A DNA stretch of 64,000 nucleotides from Alphaproteobacteria bacterium. Its GTDB lineage: Bacteria; Pseudomonadota; Alphaproteobacteria; UBA8366; GCA-2717185. Both the position numbers and the translations under genes were made by a program. The DNA is taken from positions 1-64,000 of the forward strand of contig JBBDQU010000084.1 in NCBI GenBank assembly GCA_040905865.1, read 5' to 3'. Below are positions 11,315-20,598 of this stretch, one piece after another. The notes beneath the pieces were generated by a model. It was not told where the DNA came from. It ran no database searches and was given only the letters and a program-made list of their open reading frames with translations. The first letter of the stretch is position 1. Every line of letters begins with the position of its first letter.

Positions 11315-12097
11315 ATGGTTGATCTGCGTGGAGAACTCGAAGGCAAGGTCGCGATTGTCACAGGAAGCGCGCGGAATATCGGTCGCGCGACCGCAGAGGA
11401 ACTGGCCCATGCGGGCGCCGCAATGGTCATCAACGCCGTACAGGCAAAGGATTTGTGCGAGGAGGTTGCCGAGGGCATCAGGGCGAAGGGCGGCAGGGCA
11501 ATCCCGTTTCTGGCGGATGTCCGCGATCCCGATGCCGTAAACGCCATGGCGGCAGCCGCCATCAAGGAATTCGGCGGCATAGACATCATGGTGCACAACG
11601 CCGCCGTACGCAGCAACATATCCTTCGAGGACATGGCCTGGGAAACGTTCCACGCCAGCGTCGATCTCTCCATCAATGGCTGTTTCCATCTCGCAAAGGC
11701 CGTCCTTCCCTCGATGAAGCAGCGGGGCGGCGGCAGCATTATCGGCGTGGGCGGCATGTCGTCTTTACGCGGTTCGGCGGGGCGGTCCCATGTCATGGCG
11801 GGGAAGATGGGCCTGAACGCTTTCATCCGTGGCCTGGCGCTCGACCTGGCAAAGTATAATATTCGCGCCAATCAGGTTGTTGTCGGCAATTTCGACACGG
11901 TTCGGGAAGGTAATCCTTCCTCGGCTTCCGCCGCAACGATCGAGGCAATGCGCAAGGCGGAAGGCGCAATTCCGCTGGGGCGGCTAGGCCAGCCACAGGA
12001 CATGGCGAATCTGATCCGGTTCATTGTCGGGCCCGGCGCGGAATACATGACCGGACAGACGCTGCACTCCAACGGCGGCGCCTATATGAACCTTTAG
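11315..12097 (+). CDS. SDR-family protein with substituted catalytic Ser and Tyr
   Basis: The 260-residue protein is a classical-length short-chain dehydrogenase/reductase: KVAIVTGSARNIGRATAEEL forms the nucleotide-binding fold, DIMVHNAAV matches NNAG, and Asn121 and Lys164 are retained. At the positions of the catalytic Ser and Tyr, however, the sequence reads Gly147 (IIGVGGMSS) and Val160 (HVMAGKMG). The reading is clear in the DNA and the rest of the protein is intact, so this is not a frameshift. A ribosome-binding site (CGGAGACGTT) precedes the ATG. Likely roles are a binding protein or an SDR with different chemistry; a 3-oxoacyl-ACP reductase label would be unsafe. Confidence 0.87.
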   Translation: MVDLRGELEGKVAIVTGSARNIGRATAEELAHAGAAMVINAVQAKDLCEEVAEGIRAKGGRAIPFLADVRDPDAVNAMAAAAIKEFGGIDIMVHNAAVRSNISFEDMAWETFHASVDLSINGCFHLAKAVLPSMKQRGGGSIIGVGGMSSLRGSAGRSHVMAGKMGLNAFIRGLALDLAKYNIRANQVVVGNFDTVREGNPSSASAATIEAMRKAEGAIPLGRLGQPQDMANLIRFIVGPGAEYMTGQTLHSNGGAYMNL

Positions 12098-12119
12098 ACC
12101 GCCCGTTTCATGCGCGCCT

Positions 12120-12148
12120 GCGGGCGGGAAATTGCCCGCATTTTCTTT
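12120..12148 (+). terminator. Probable intrinsic terminator after the SDR gene
   Basis: GCGGGC at 12120-12125 pairs with GCCCGC at 12134-12139 across an eight-base loop and is followed by the T-rich run ATTTTCTTT. It lies about 20 bases after the SDR stop codon and would end the gltBD/racemase/SDR transcript. Confidence 0.6.
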
Positions 12149-12362
12149 GCAGAACCGTTCGAAATACCGGATGTACTGTCTGCCGTGCTGGGGCTCATCA
12201 AGTTGACAGTTCACTATGGATACGCAAGCATCATTGCCTTGGATGCGAGCAGGTCTAAGATAAAATGGCATGATCGCAGAATACCGGGACGTGAAAAGCT
12301 CATGCCCGTAACATAGAATGCCAAGACCAAGTAGTTTGGTCGTTCAGAACGGGAGGAAGACA

Positions 12363-13910
12363 ATGATTTCCAGGAAACGTATGTTCGGCGGACGTCCGGG
12401 CAACTGGCTTACCGGCGCCGCCGCGATGGCCGCGGTATTTGGCGTTATGGCGACCGTGCAAACGGCCCAGGCGCAGAAAATTGTAACGGTCGTGCTATCA
12501 GAAGAACCTGAAGGTCTCGACGGCTGCAACTCCAATCGTTCGACCGTCGGGCGTGTGGCAAAACAGAATATTGTCGAAACGTTTACTGAGATCGACCCCA
12601 AGGATGGCAACATTACCCCGCGCCTCGCGACATCCTGGAGCAAGGTCAACGACACCACGTGGCAGTTCAAGTTGCGCGAGGGAGTCACCTTTCACGACGG
12701 CGCGCCATTCAATGCTGAAAACGCCGCGAAGGCCATATCCCGAACAATGGATTCCGGATTGGACTGCGAAACGCGTACAAAATCGTTCGGCGACTTGAAG
12801 CTGACCTCCAAAGTCATCGATGACTACACGCTTGAAATCAGCGCCAACAAACCCGTCCCCATCCTGCCGACCCGGATGGGTGTCGTATCGATTTCATCGC
12901 CGAATACCCCGACGGACAAGCTGGTCCTGAATCCGGTCGGTACAGGCCCCTACGTTTTTGAAAACTGGACTCCCGGCCAGGAAATCACGCTCAAGCGGTT
13001 TGACGGCTACTGGGGCGAAAAGCCCGAAGTGGAAGGCGCGCGCTATATCTGGCGCTCCGAGTCAACGGTCCGTGCCGCGATGGTAAATGTCGGCGAAGCG
13101 GACATTGCGCCGAATATCGCAGTGCAGGATGCAACCGATCCCAAAATGGATTTCAGCTATCCGAATTCGGAAACCACCCGGCTGCGCCTCGACCTGTCGC
13201 GTCCGCCGCTGGACGACAAGCGGATCCGCCTCGCCCTCAACTATGCATTCGACCGGGAAGCCCTTCGTGGCAGCGTATTGCCAAAGGACGTCGAGCACGC
13301 CACACAGATTATCGTGCCGAGTATCAATGGCCATAATCCAAATCTGAAGGTCATGAAATACGACCCGGACCTGGCGATGAAGCTGATTGCCGAGGCGAAG
13401 GCAGCCGGCGTACCGGTTGAGACGGAAATCGAAATCGTCGGGCGGACCAATATCTATCCGAACGGCACCGAGGCAATGGAAGCAATGATGGCCATGTTCC
13501 AGGCGGTTGGCCTGAACGTGAAACTTCGTATGCTCGAAGTCGGCAGCTGGTTGAAATATCTCACAAAGCCGTACGACGAGAATCGTGGCCCGATCATGCT
13601 TCAGGCAATGCACGACAACAACAACGGCGATGCGGTGTTCTCTATTTACAACAAGTTCGCCTGTGACGGCGCGCAATCGGCAATCTGCTTCAAGGACCTG
13701 GACGAAAAGATCGCCAAAGCCTCCACATTATCCGGCGATGAACGCCGCAAGGCGTGGCAGGAAGTCAACCGGATCATTTATGAAGATATCCTCTCCGACG
13801 TCTGGATGTACCATATGGTCGGTTATTCCCGCGTGGGAAGCCGGATCAACTTCACCCCCAGCATCTCGACCAACAGTGAACTTCACCTCGAGGACATAAC
13901 GTTCAAGTAG
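12363..13910 (+). CDS. ABC transporter substrate-binding protein, family 5 (peptide/opine/nickel type)
   Basis: The 515-residue precursor begins with a basic stretch and a hydrophobic segment ending in TVQTAQA, a typical signal peptide cleaved near residue 38, so the protein is periplasmic. The mature part has the SBP family 5 features: EEPEGLDGCNS, LATSWSKVNDTTWQFKLREG, TFHDGAPFNAENAAKAI, and NPVGTGPYVFENWTPGQEI. These proteins deliver di/oligopeptides, opines or other small molecules to a DppBCDF-like complex, encoded directly downstream. GGGAGGAAGACA before the ATG at 12363 fixes the start. The ligand cannot be named. Confidence 0.93.
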   Translation: MISRKRMFGGRPGNWLTGAAAMAAVFGVMATVQTAQAQKIVTVVLSEEPEGLDGCNSNRSTVGRVAKQNIVETFTEIDPKDGNITPRLATSWSKVNDTTWQFKLREGVTFHDGAPFNAENAAKAISRTMDSGLDCETRTKSFGDLKLTSKVIDDYTLEISANKPVPILPTRMGVVSISSPNTPTDKLVLNPVGTGPYVFENWTPGQEITLKRFDGYWGEKPEVEGARYIWRSESTVRAAMVNVGEADIAPNIAVQDATDPKMDFSYPNSETTRLRLDLSRPPLDDKRIRLALNYAFDREALRGSVLPKDVEHATQIIVPSINGHNPNLKVMKYDPDLAMKLIAEAKAAGVPVETEIEIVGRTNIYPNGTEAMEAMMAMFQAVGLNVKLRMLEVGSWLKYLTKPYDENRGPIMLQAMHDNNNGDAVFSIYNKFACDGAQSAICFKDLDEKIAKASTLSGDERRKAWQEVNRIIYEDILSDVWMYHMVGYSRVGSRINFTPSISTNSELHLEDITFK

Positions 13911-13938
13911 AGCGTCTCGACTTCGAATCCTGGAATCG

Positions 13939-13963
13939 CTACCCGGCCATGGCGGCCGGGTAG
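13939..13963 (+). other. Strong stem-loop between binding-protein and permease genes
   Basis: CTACCCGGCC at 13939-13948 and GGCCGGGTAG at 13954-13963 form a perfect ten-base stem with a five-base loop, 28 bases after the stop codon of the binding-protein gene. No T-run follows, so it is more likely an mRNA-stabilising or partly terminating hairpin that raises binding-protein yield over the membrane subunits, as is known for other ABC operons. That role is inferred. Confidence 0.6.
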
Positions 13964-14038
13964 TATCCACTGTACCGGCCATACCCCGCTAGAATCGCAA
14001 TTGCCAATCGAAAATCGGGGACGGCTGAGGGAAGGCTT

Positions 14039-14956
14039 ATGGGGCAATATCTCGGACAACGGGCGCTTCACAGCGGTATCGCCTTGATTGGCCTGATCCT
14101 GGCCGTTTTCTTTCTCGTCCGACTGACGGGAGACCCCACAGACCTGTACCTGCCGATCGATGCCTCGCTGGAAACCCGACGGGAATTCGCCCAGAAACAC
14201 GGGTTCGACCGGCCGGCAACCGAACAGTTCGTCCAGTTCCTGAAAGACGTATCCAATGGCGACCTTGGCTATTCCCTGCGCAAGCAGCGGCCCGCCATGG
14301 AACTCGTCCTTGAAGCTTATCCCACGACACTGGCCCTTGCCGGCGTTGCAATGACGCTGTCCATTGTCCTTGCGGTTATTGTCGGAGCTGTTGCCGCATA
14401 TCGTCCGGGGGGTATTTTTGACAGGATCAGCGGAATAGCGTCCCTCGCGGGCGCCAGTGCGCCCGATTTCTGGGTCGCAATAACCGGAATACTGTTGTTC
14501 GCGGTTACCTTCCGATGGCTTCCGACCTCGGGTATTGGTGGGATTGAATACTGGATACTGCCCATCTTCGTACTGATGCTGCGACCGTTCGGGCTGATGG
14601 TGCAGGTCGTCCGCGCATCCATGCTTGGCGCCCTGTCCTCGGCTTACGTCAAAACCGCCCGTGCGAAAGGCGTCCGCGAAACATCCGTCATTTTCGTTCA
14701 CGCCCTGCGCAACGCCTGCATTTCGATCGTCACAGTGGCCGGCGACCTGGCCGTCGGACTGATCAATGGCGCCGTGATCGTCGAGACGGTCTTCGGCTGG
14801 CCCGGCGTCGGGAAGCTGATGATCGATGCGGTCATCCAGCGCGATTTCCCGACCGTGCAAGCCGCCGTCATGGTAACGGCGACCGCCATTTTCCTCCTGA
14901 ATATCGTGATCGACCTGCTGTATCTGGCGCTCGATCCGCGCATACGCCACCAATAG
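14039..14956 (+). CDS. ABC transporter permease, DppB/OppB type
   Basis: The 305-residue inner-membrane protein has about six transmembrane segments and the DppB pattern: N-terminal QRALHSGIALIGLILAVFFL, a large periplasmic loop (DPTDLYLPIDAS), and the C-terminal VIVETVFGWPGVGKLMIDAV with the EAA-type contact to the ATPases (YVKTARAKGVRETSVIFVHA). GAGGGAAGGC precedes the ATG. It is the first membrane subunit after the binding protein and heads a run of tightly spaced transporter genes. Confidence 0.94.
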   Translation: MGQYLGQRALHSGIALIGLILAVFFLVRLTGDPTDLYLPIDASLETRREFAQKHGFDRPATEQFVQFLKDVSNGDLGYSLRKQRPAMELVLEAYPTTLALAGVAMTLSIVLAVIVGAVAAYRPGGIFDRISGIASLAGASAPDFWVAITGILLFAVTFRWLPTSGIGGIEYWILPIFVLMLRPFGLMVQVVRASMLGALSSAYVKTARAKGVRETSVIFVHALRNACISIVTVAGDLAVGLINGAVIVETVFGWPGVGKLMIDAVIQRDFPTVQAAVMVTATAIFLLNIVIDLLYLALDPRIRHQ

Positions 14957-14973
14957 TCCGGAGCAAAGACGGC

Positions 14974-15888
14974 ATGACAACGGCGGAACAGGAAGCATTA
15001 ATCATCCGGCGCGGCGTGCCGTGGTGGCGACTGCTGATGCGCGACAGGTTCGCTTTTGTCGCCGCAATCTGGCTCCTGATCCTTTTTGCCTGCTTCCTGA
15101 TCGGCCCCGAATTGTTCGGCAAGGCCGCGACGACGCTCAATCTGCGCGCCCGCAACCTGCCGCCGGGCTCGTTGGAGCATGGGTGGCTGATGCTTCTGGG
15201 TGGCGATGCTCTGGGCCGCAGCATGCTTGCCCGGCTGATCGTCGCCTCCCGGAACACACTGACGGTCGCTCTCTGCTCCGTGGTGCTCGCCATGATCGCC
15301 GGCGGCATCCTGGGTATGATTGCCGGGTATATCGGGCGCGGCGTCGGTCACGTCATCATGCGGTTCGCCGACATCCTCCAGAGTTTTCCTTCGCTGTTGC
15401 TGGCGGTTGTCGTTCTGTATGTGCTCGAGCCAAGCGTCACCAACCTGATTATCGTCCTGGCGATAACGCGTATGCCGATCTACCTGCGCGTTACCCGGGC
15501 CGAAGTCCTGGAAATCCGTGAACGGGTCTTCGTGGATGCCGCGAACGCACTGGGCGGCAGCAACTATCACATCCTGCGGCGCCATATAGCGCCGGTCGTC
15601 GCACCGACGCTACTGACAATCCTGACCGTCGATTTTTCGATTGTGATGCTGGCCGAGTCGAGCCTCAGCTTTCTCGGAATTGGTATCCAGCCGCCGGAAA
15701 TCACCTGGGGCCTCATGGTTGCGCAGGGTCGGAATTACCTGAGTCAGGCCTGGTGGCTCGCCTTCTTCCCGGGACTCGCCATCATGCTGGCGACGCTATC
15801 CGGTAATATTCTGTCCAACTGGCTACGAATCGTCAGCGATCCGGAGCAGAGATGGCGCCTCGAAACACCGAGAAACAGCAATGAGTGA
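14974..15888 (+). CDS. ABC transporter permease, DppC/OppC type
   Basis: The 304-residue inner-membrane protein is the partner of the preceding permease. It has the OppC N-terminal domain (LLMRDRFAFVAAIWLLILFA), the GTDALGR-like motif LLGGDALGRSMLARLIVASR, the EAA loop VFVDAANALGGSNYHILRRH and the C-terminal SSLSFLGIGIQPPEITWG. CGGAG lies upstream of the ATG at 14974. Its end overlaps the next gene by eight bases, indicating translational coupling to the ATPase. Confidence 0.94.
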   Translation: MTTAEQEALIIRRGVPWWRLLMRDRFAFVAAIWLLILFACFLIGPELFGKAATTLNLRARNLPPGSLEHGWLMLLGGDALGRSMLARLIVASRNTLTVALCSVVLAMIAGGILGMIAGYIGRGVGHVIMRFADILQSFPSLLLAVVVLYVLEPSVTNLIIVLAITRMPIYLRVTRAEVLEIRERVFVDAANALGGSNYHILRRHIAPVVAPTLLTILTVDFSIVMLAESSLSFLGIGIQPPEITWGLMVAQGRNYLSQAWWLAFFPGLAIMLATLSGNILSNWLRIVSDPEQRWRLETPRNSNE

Positions 15889-16870
15889 CGCCCCAGTCCT
15901 GAAAGTCGATGACCTTCGGATCCAGTTTCGCAGCGGTCGGGAAACAGTCCATGCGGTCAATGGCGCGTCCTTTCAGGTGAACGCGGGCGAAACTGCCGCC
16001 ATTCTGGGCGAAAGCGGGTCGGGAAAGAGTGTGACCGCATCCGCGGTCATGCGGCTTCTGCAAAGTCCCCCCGCCTATGTCACGGGAGGAACGGTCCGCT
16101 TCAAGGGACTGGATGTCCTGTCCATGCCCCTTGAGAAATGGCGGGAATACTGCGGCCGTGACGTCGCCATGGTATTTCAGGATGCGTTGACATCGCTCAA
16201 TCCTGTCTTCAGCGTCGGCTGGCAGATCGCGGAACTGTTCCGCACGCACGGCGTTGCGTCCGGCAGGGAAGCCGATGCCCGTGCGGTTGAACTGCTGGAA
16301 CGCGTGGGCATACCGGATCCCGCAACCAGAGCCAGGGATTACACCCATCAGTTTTCGGGCGGCATGCGGCAGCGTGTCATGATCGCCATGGCGATTGCCC
16401 TGGGACCGGACCTGCTGATTGCCGACGAACCGACAACCGCGCTCGACGTGACGGTCCAGGCGCAGATCATGGAATTGCTGGAAGGTCTGCGGCAGGAATC
16501 GGACATGTCGATGATCCTGATTACCCATGACCTTGGCGTTGTTGCCGATGTCGCCGACTATGTGGCCGTCATGTATGCCGGTCGCGTCGTCGAGAGCGGG
16601 CCGGTCTCCGATGTATTAAGCCGGCCCGGACATGCCTATACCCTCGCCCTGCTCGATTCCGTGCCCCAGGCGCGCGGAAAGGGCACAAAGCTGCGTCCCA
16701 TTATCGGCTCACCGCCGGATCTCGCCCGAATTCCGAAAGGATGCGCCTTCAATCCCCGCTGCCGGTTCGCCACCGATATCTGCCGGCAGGAAACGCCGCC
16801 CGGTATCGCCGTAGCCGCGGGGCGCGTCGCGGAATGTCACCATGCTGACCAGGTGTTTAATGATGGATAA
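15881..16870 (+). CDS. ABC transporter ATP-binding protein, DppD/OppD type
   Basis: The 329-residue ATPase has a Walker [12 protein letters not shown] near residue 46, Q-loop [12 protein letters not shown], signature FSGGMRQRV, Walker [14 protein letters not shown] and H-loop ITHDLG. Its C-terminal oligopeptide-transporter domain contains [20 protein letters not shown], with the cysteines that hold an iron-sulfur cluster in some homologues. It energises the permease pair upstream. It overlaps both dppC-like and dppF-like neighbours. Confidence 0.95.
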   Translation: MSDAPVLKVDDLRIQFRSGRETVHAVNGASFQVNAGETAAILGESGSGKSVTASAVMRLLQSPPAYVTGGTVRFKGLDVLSMPLEKWREYCGRDVAMVFQDALTSLNPVFSVGWQIAELFRTHGVASGREADARAVELLERVGIPDPATRARDYTHQFSGGMRQRVMIAMAIALGPDLLIADEPTTALDVTVQAQIMELLEGLRQESDMSMILITHDLGVVADVADYVAVMYAGRVVESGPVSDVLSRPGHAYTLALLDSVPQARGKGTKLRPIIGSPPDLARIPKGCAFNPRCRFATDICRQETPPGIAVAAGRVAECHHADQVFNDG

Positions 16871-17894
16871 TGCCGCGACGACAGGTGCGGGCGACGATAC
16901 GCCAATTCTGGAAGTCCGTAATCTGGTCAAGTATTTCCCGGTCGGGAGCGGCCTTTCGTTCAGACGGAATACCGGCGTCGTCAAGGCCGTGGATGGCGTC
17001 AGTTTTGCGCTTCGTCCCGGCGAGACCCTCGGGCTGGTCGGCGAAAGCGGATGTGGCAAATCAACGGTCGCCCGGACATTGTTGCGGCTTGAAGAGCCGA
17101 CCGATGGCAGCGCCATGTTTCGCGGTCAGGATATCTTCAAGGCCCCGCCGCACGAACTGAAAGAAATCCGCCGGCGCCTCCAGGTCATCTTCCAGGACCC
17201 CTATGCGTCGCTGAATCCGCGCATGACGGTGGCGGAGATCATTGGCGAACCCTGGGTCATTCACCCCGGCGCCCTGCCGCCGGCGGAGCGTCGCGACCGG
17301 GTCAGGAGCCTGCTTGAAAGCGTCGGACTGCGCCGAGAACATGCGGAGCGGTATCCGCATGAATTTTCCGGCGGGCAGCGCCAGCGCATCGGCATCGCCC
17401 GCGCCATCGCACTGGAACCCGAAGTATTGATCTGCGACGAGCCGGTTTCCGCGCTCGATGTTTCGGTACAGGCGCAGGTCATCAACCTGCTGATGGAAAT
17501 TCAGGAACGCATGGGCATCGCCTATGTCTTCATCGCCCATGACCTTTCGGTCGTACGGCACATGTCGCATCGCGTGGCCGTCATGTATCTGGGCCGGATT
17601 GTTGAAATCGGGACCGAGGACGAGGTCTATAATCACCCGCGTCACCCGTATACCAAGGCCCTGCTTTCGGCCGAGCCGTCACTCGATTTTTCATCCGCCC
17701 GGAAAAAGCATCGGCGGATTATTCTCAAGGGCGAGGTGCCGAGCCCCGCCAACCCGCCGTCAGGTTGCCGGTTTCGAAACCGCTGCTGGAAGGCGCAGGA
17801 AATATGCGCCGGCGAAGCACCGCCGCTGGAACGCGCCGGCGGACAGATGACAGCCTGCTATTTTCCGGAAGACGATACGTCGGCGAAGTCTTAA
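16860..17894 (+). CDS. ABC transporter ATP-binding protein, DppF/OppF type
   Basis: The product (about 344 residues) is the second ATPase of the importer: Walker [13 protein letters not shown], signature [19 protein letters not shown], Walker [18 protein letters not shown]-loop IAHDLS, and the C-terminal domain [25 protein letters not shown] upstream of the ATG at 16860 supports this start; an ATG at 16863 and a GTG or ATG near 16842 are alternatives. It overlaps the end of the previous ATPase gene by eleven bases and closes the five-gene transporter operon. Its end is convergent with the CoA-transferase gene. Confidence 0.94.
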   Translation: MMDNAATTGAGDDTPILEVRNLVKYFPVGSGLSFRRNTGVVKAVDGVSFALRPGETLGLVGESGCGKSTVARTLLRLEEPTDGSAMFRGQDIFKAPPHELKEIRRRLQVIFQDPYASLNPRMTVAEIIGEPWVIHPGALPPAERRDRVRSLLESVGLRREHAERYPHEFSGGQRQRIGIARAIALEPEVLICDEPVSALDVSVQAQVINLLMEIQERMGIAYVFIAHDLSVVRHMSHRVAVMYLGRIVEIGTEDEVYNHPRHPYTKALLSAEPSLDFSSARKKHRRIILKGEVPSPANPPSGCRFRNRCWKAQEICAGEAPPLERAGGQMTACYFPEDDTSAKS

Positions 17895-17952
17895 GGCCGT
17901 CGATTACGGGCTGCAGGCCTTGCGCCATTGCCGCTGTTCCCTCATTTCTTCG

Positions 17953-19128
17953 TCAGATAACGCCTTCCTCGGACAGCGCGGCGATTTCGCTTTCTTCCAT
18001 GCCAAGCCAGTCCGCGAAAACCGAACTGTTATCCTGGCCGATTTCCGGAAAAAATTCGAGGTCACTGGAGTCGTATTCCGACAACCGGATCGGCGACGTC
18101 GGCAGGACGATCTCGCCCAGTTCGGGATGGGTGCGGTTCACCAGCATGCCGCGTGCGTGCATATGCGGGTCATTACGCACATCGGCAATATTCCGGATTG
18201 GCGCAACGGGTATCTTGGCATCCCGCATTTTGCCGAATGCTTCGTCGCGGCTATGGACCTTGGTCCAGGCTTCGATCATTTCGTTTATTTCGGCTTCCCG
18301 ATCGTGCCGCTTGAAATTTCCTTCGTAGTCCGGGTCCCCCCTCAGATCCTCGCGTCCGATAACCTGCAGGACCCGGTCCCAATGCGTTTCCGCGACGCAC
18401 ATCATGGCGATCCAGCCATCGCTGCAGCGGTATCGTCCATAGGGTGTGGTGATGGAGGGCGTCTTGTCGCCCCGGCGCGGCGACAGTTTTCCGGTATTAT
18501 GGTAGGCGGTGAATTCGCTGCTGAGGGTGAAATACATCGCTTCTATCATCGCGGTTTCCACCAGTGTCCCCTTGCCTGTTGCATGACGGCCGAACAGCGC
18601 CTGCAACACGCCGGCATACATGTGGATCCCTCCCATGATGTCTATCGGCGTACCGCCCGCCCGCGCCGGCGGACCGCCCGCTTCACCGGTGATACTCATC
18701 AGACCGCAGGCCGCCTGGATGGTGTGATCCATGGCAAGCTGGTCCCGGTCCGGTCCGGACAGTCCATAACCCGTGGCGGATGCATAAATCAGCCGCGGAT
18801 TGATTTCCCGCATGACCGACCAGCCCAGACCCAGCCGATCCATCGTTCCCGGGGCAAAATTCTCCAGCAGGACATCGGCCTTCCTTGCCATATCCTTCAG
18901 GATTTCCTTGCCGCGCGGCGTCTTCAGGTCGATCGTCACGCTCTTCTTGTTGGAATTGAGCATCGCGAATGCCATCGGCGTCTTTTCGCCCTGCCGCCGG
19001 ATCCTGTCGCCGTCATGCGGTTCCACCTTGACCACCTCGGCGCCGGCCATGGCCATCAGGAACGCCGCATAGGGGCCCTGGTAAATCTGGGTCAGGTCCA
19101 GGACCCGGATACCGCTCAATGCCTGCAT
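17953..19128 (-). CDS. Class III CoA-transferase (CaiB/BaiF family)
   Basis: The 391-residue protein carries the family III signatures GIRVLDLTQIYQGPYAAFLM, VLLENFAPGTMDRLGLGW and NPRLIYASATGYG. Asp163 in GGTPIDIMGG is at the position of the catalytic aspartate that forms the acyl-CoA intermediate anhydride. These cytosolic enzymes move CoA between a thioester donor and a carboxylic acid such as formate, carnitine, mesaconate or benzylsuccinate; the acid here is unknown. It is the last gene of a minus-strand operon, 21 bases after the class I CoA-transferase beta gene, which ties it to the molybdoenzyme upstream. Confidence 0.92.
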   Translation of the reverse strand: MQALSGIRVLDLTQIYQGPYAAFLMAMAGAEVVKVEPHDGDRIRRQGEKTPMAFAMLNSNKKSVTIDLKTPRGKEILKDMARKADVLLENFAPGTMDRLGLGWSVMREINPRLIYASATGYGLSGPDRDQLAMDHTIQAACGLMSITGEAGGPPARAGGTPIDIMGGIHMYAGVLQALFGRHATGKGTLVETAMIEAMYFTLSSEFTAYHNTGKLSPRRGDKTPSITTPYGRYRCSDGWIAMMCVAETHWDRVLQVIGREDLRGDPDYEGNFKRHDREAEINEMIEAWTKVHSRDEAFGKMRDAKIPVAPIRNIADVRNDPHMHARGMLVNRTHPELGEIVLPTSPIRLSEYDSSDLEFFPEIGQDNSSVFADWLGMEESEIAALSEEGVI

Positions 19129-19149
19129 GATGTCCGGTCCATTTCCCGA

Positions 19150-19821
19150 CTAAAGCGCCGGCACGTCAAGAACGCGGCAATCCGGCGCGAAGGAAAGCGG
19201 CGCTGCCGTCAGTTCCTGCAGGCCGTCCCGGGACAGGCCTTCGATGATTTCGTGGACCAGAAAACCGCCAGGCGTCACCTCGACAACAGCATGATCGGTA
19301 TAGATCCAGTCGACGACGCCAATCCCGGTTTCAGGATAGCTGCATTTTTCCACCAGCCGGGGTTCACCGTCGCGCGTCACATGCGCCATGACGACCCAGA
19401 CCGATTTTGCGCCGACCGCCAGGTCCATCGCGCCGCCGACAAGTGGGCCCTTGTTGGGAATCATGGCGTCCCAGTTTGCAAGGTTGCCGCTCGACGAAAC
19501 CTGAAAGCCGCCGAGAAGGGTAACGTCGATATGGCCGCCGCGGATCATGGCGAAAGCCATCGCCGAATCGACCAGGGAAGCGCCTTCGCGCAATGTGATT
19601 TTCTGGCTCCCCGCATCGACAAAATCCAGATCTTCTTTTCCCGGTTCGGCAACGGGACCGACGCCGACAATGCCGTTTTCGGATTGAAAAATGATGTCAG
19701 CATCCTTGGGTGCATAATTGGCCGCGAGAACCGGCATGCCCATGCCGAGATTCACATACCAGCCTTCGCGGAGGCCCTGCGCGGCGCGCCAGGCAATCTG
19801 GTTTCTGTTCAATGGTGTCAT
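19150..19821 (-). CDS. Class I CoA-transferase, subunit B (3-oxoacid type)
   Basis: The 223-residue protein is the beta subunit of an alpha/beta class I CoA-transferase. YVNLGMGMPVLAANY and FQSENGIVGVGP contain the conserved Ser-Glu-Asn-Gly motif whose Glu is the covalent catalytic residue; GGHIDVTLLGGFQVS and GPLVGGAMDLAVGAKSVWVV are further family motifs. It resembles 3-oxoacid and 3-oxoadipate transferases (ScoB/PcaJ), but there are no beta-ketoadipate genes nearby to support the latter. TGGAG precedes the ATG, and it begins 17 bases after the subunit A stop codon. Confidence 0.92.
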   Translation of the reverse strand: MTPLNRNQIAWRAAQGLREGWYVNLGMGMPVLAANYAPKDADIIFQSENGIVGVGPVAEPGKEDLDFVDAGSQKITLREGASLVDSAMAFAMIRGGHIDVTLLGGFQVSSSGNLANWDAMIPNKGPLVGGAMDLAVGAKSVWVVMAHVTRDGEPRLVEKCSYPETGIGVVDWIYTDHAVVEVTPGGFLVHEIIEGLSRDGLQELTAAPLSFAPDCRVLDVPAL

Positions 19822-19838
19822 TATTTTCTCCAGAATTC

Positions 19839-20513
19839 CTAGCGTCCGTCCGGCAACTGGATAACGCGGTTAACGAAGATACCCGATATATCCGCGCCGT
19901 TCGGCGGCAGGGCCTCATCCTGCAGGCTCGTCACTTCAACCACCGAGGTTTTTGCCGCCATCGCCATGGAGGGGCCGAAATTCGCTTGCAGGCCCCGGAA
20001 GGCCACGTTGCCCCAACGGTCCGCGACATGGCCGCGCAACAGCGCGAAATCCGCCGTCAATGCCGTTTCCATCAGGCATTCCCGGCCATTGAACACGCGG
20101 GATTCCTTGCCTTCCGCCAGTTTCGTACCGACCCCTGTCGGCGTGTAGAACGCCGGAATTCCCGCGCCCCCGGCACGCAATCGCTCCGCAAAACTGCCCT
20201 GCGGCACCAGTTCCAGTGCCAGCGCGCCGCTTTGTATCTGTCGTTCGTAGATGCCCGGCTCCTTGCCCGGACTTCTGGCGGCGGAACAGATCGCCCTGGT
20301 GACCCGTTCATCGGAAAACAGCGATGGCGCCGTGTATTCGATGAAGCGAATACTGTTGAGGATCAGGGTCAGGTTGCGCGCACTGGTCCGTTCCAGCGCC
20401 CGCACCAGCGCAATAGGCAGTCCGGCCCCGCCAAATCCGCTCACCATGATGGAGCAGCCGTCGATCAACCCTTCCAACGCCTGTTCCACGGTCGCCACAC
20501 GCTTGTCTATCAT
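19839..20513 (-). CDS. Class I CoA-transferase, subunit A (3-oxoacid type)
   Basis: The 224-residue alpha subunit has the GSIMVSGFGGAGLP-like loop (CSIMVSGFGGAGLPIALVRA), which contacts CoA, and GGAGIPAFYTPTGVGTKLAE plus DFALLRGHVADRWGNVAFRG, both diagnostic. An upstream frame extension exists, but the ATG at 20513 (MIDKRVATVEQ) matches the usual family N terminus. It pairs with the gene at 19150. Position within an operon behind the molybdoenzyme suggests that the enzyme's substrate or product is a CoA-activated acid; this is inference. Confidence 0.9.
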   Translation of the reverse strand: MIDKRVATVEQALEGLIDGCSIMVSGFGGAGLPIALVRALERTSARNLTLILNSIRFIEYTAPSLFSDERVTRAICSAARSPGKEPGIYERQIQSGALALELVPQGSFAERLRAGGAGIPAFYTPTGVGTKLAEGKESRVFNGRECLMETALTADFALLRGHVADRWGNVAFRGLQANFGPSMAMAAKTSVVEVTSLQDEALPPNGADISGIFVNRVIQLPDGR

Positions 20514-20598
20514 CTGTTTTGTTCTGCCTCTGAAATTCAATCGCCCGCATGTTAGCGACCTTGACCGCGCGCAACCAATAGCCAATGCGCTATCGAAC

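Noticed and set aside
13883-14998. 371-codon minus-strand open frame
   Set aside because: Antisense to the DppB-like permease; rich in Gly, Asp and Gln without a fold signature.
17920-19842. 640-codon plus-strand open frame
   Set aside because: It lies antisense to the class III CoA-transferase and CoA-transferase B genes, is rich in His, Arg and Pro, and shows no domain; a GC-rich shadow frame.
19150-20513. Naming the class I CoA-transferase genes pcaI/pcaJ
   Set aside because: No other beta-ketoadipate genes occur nearby, and the motifs are shared by all 3-oxoacid-type transferases.
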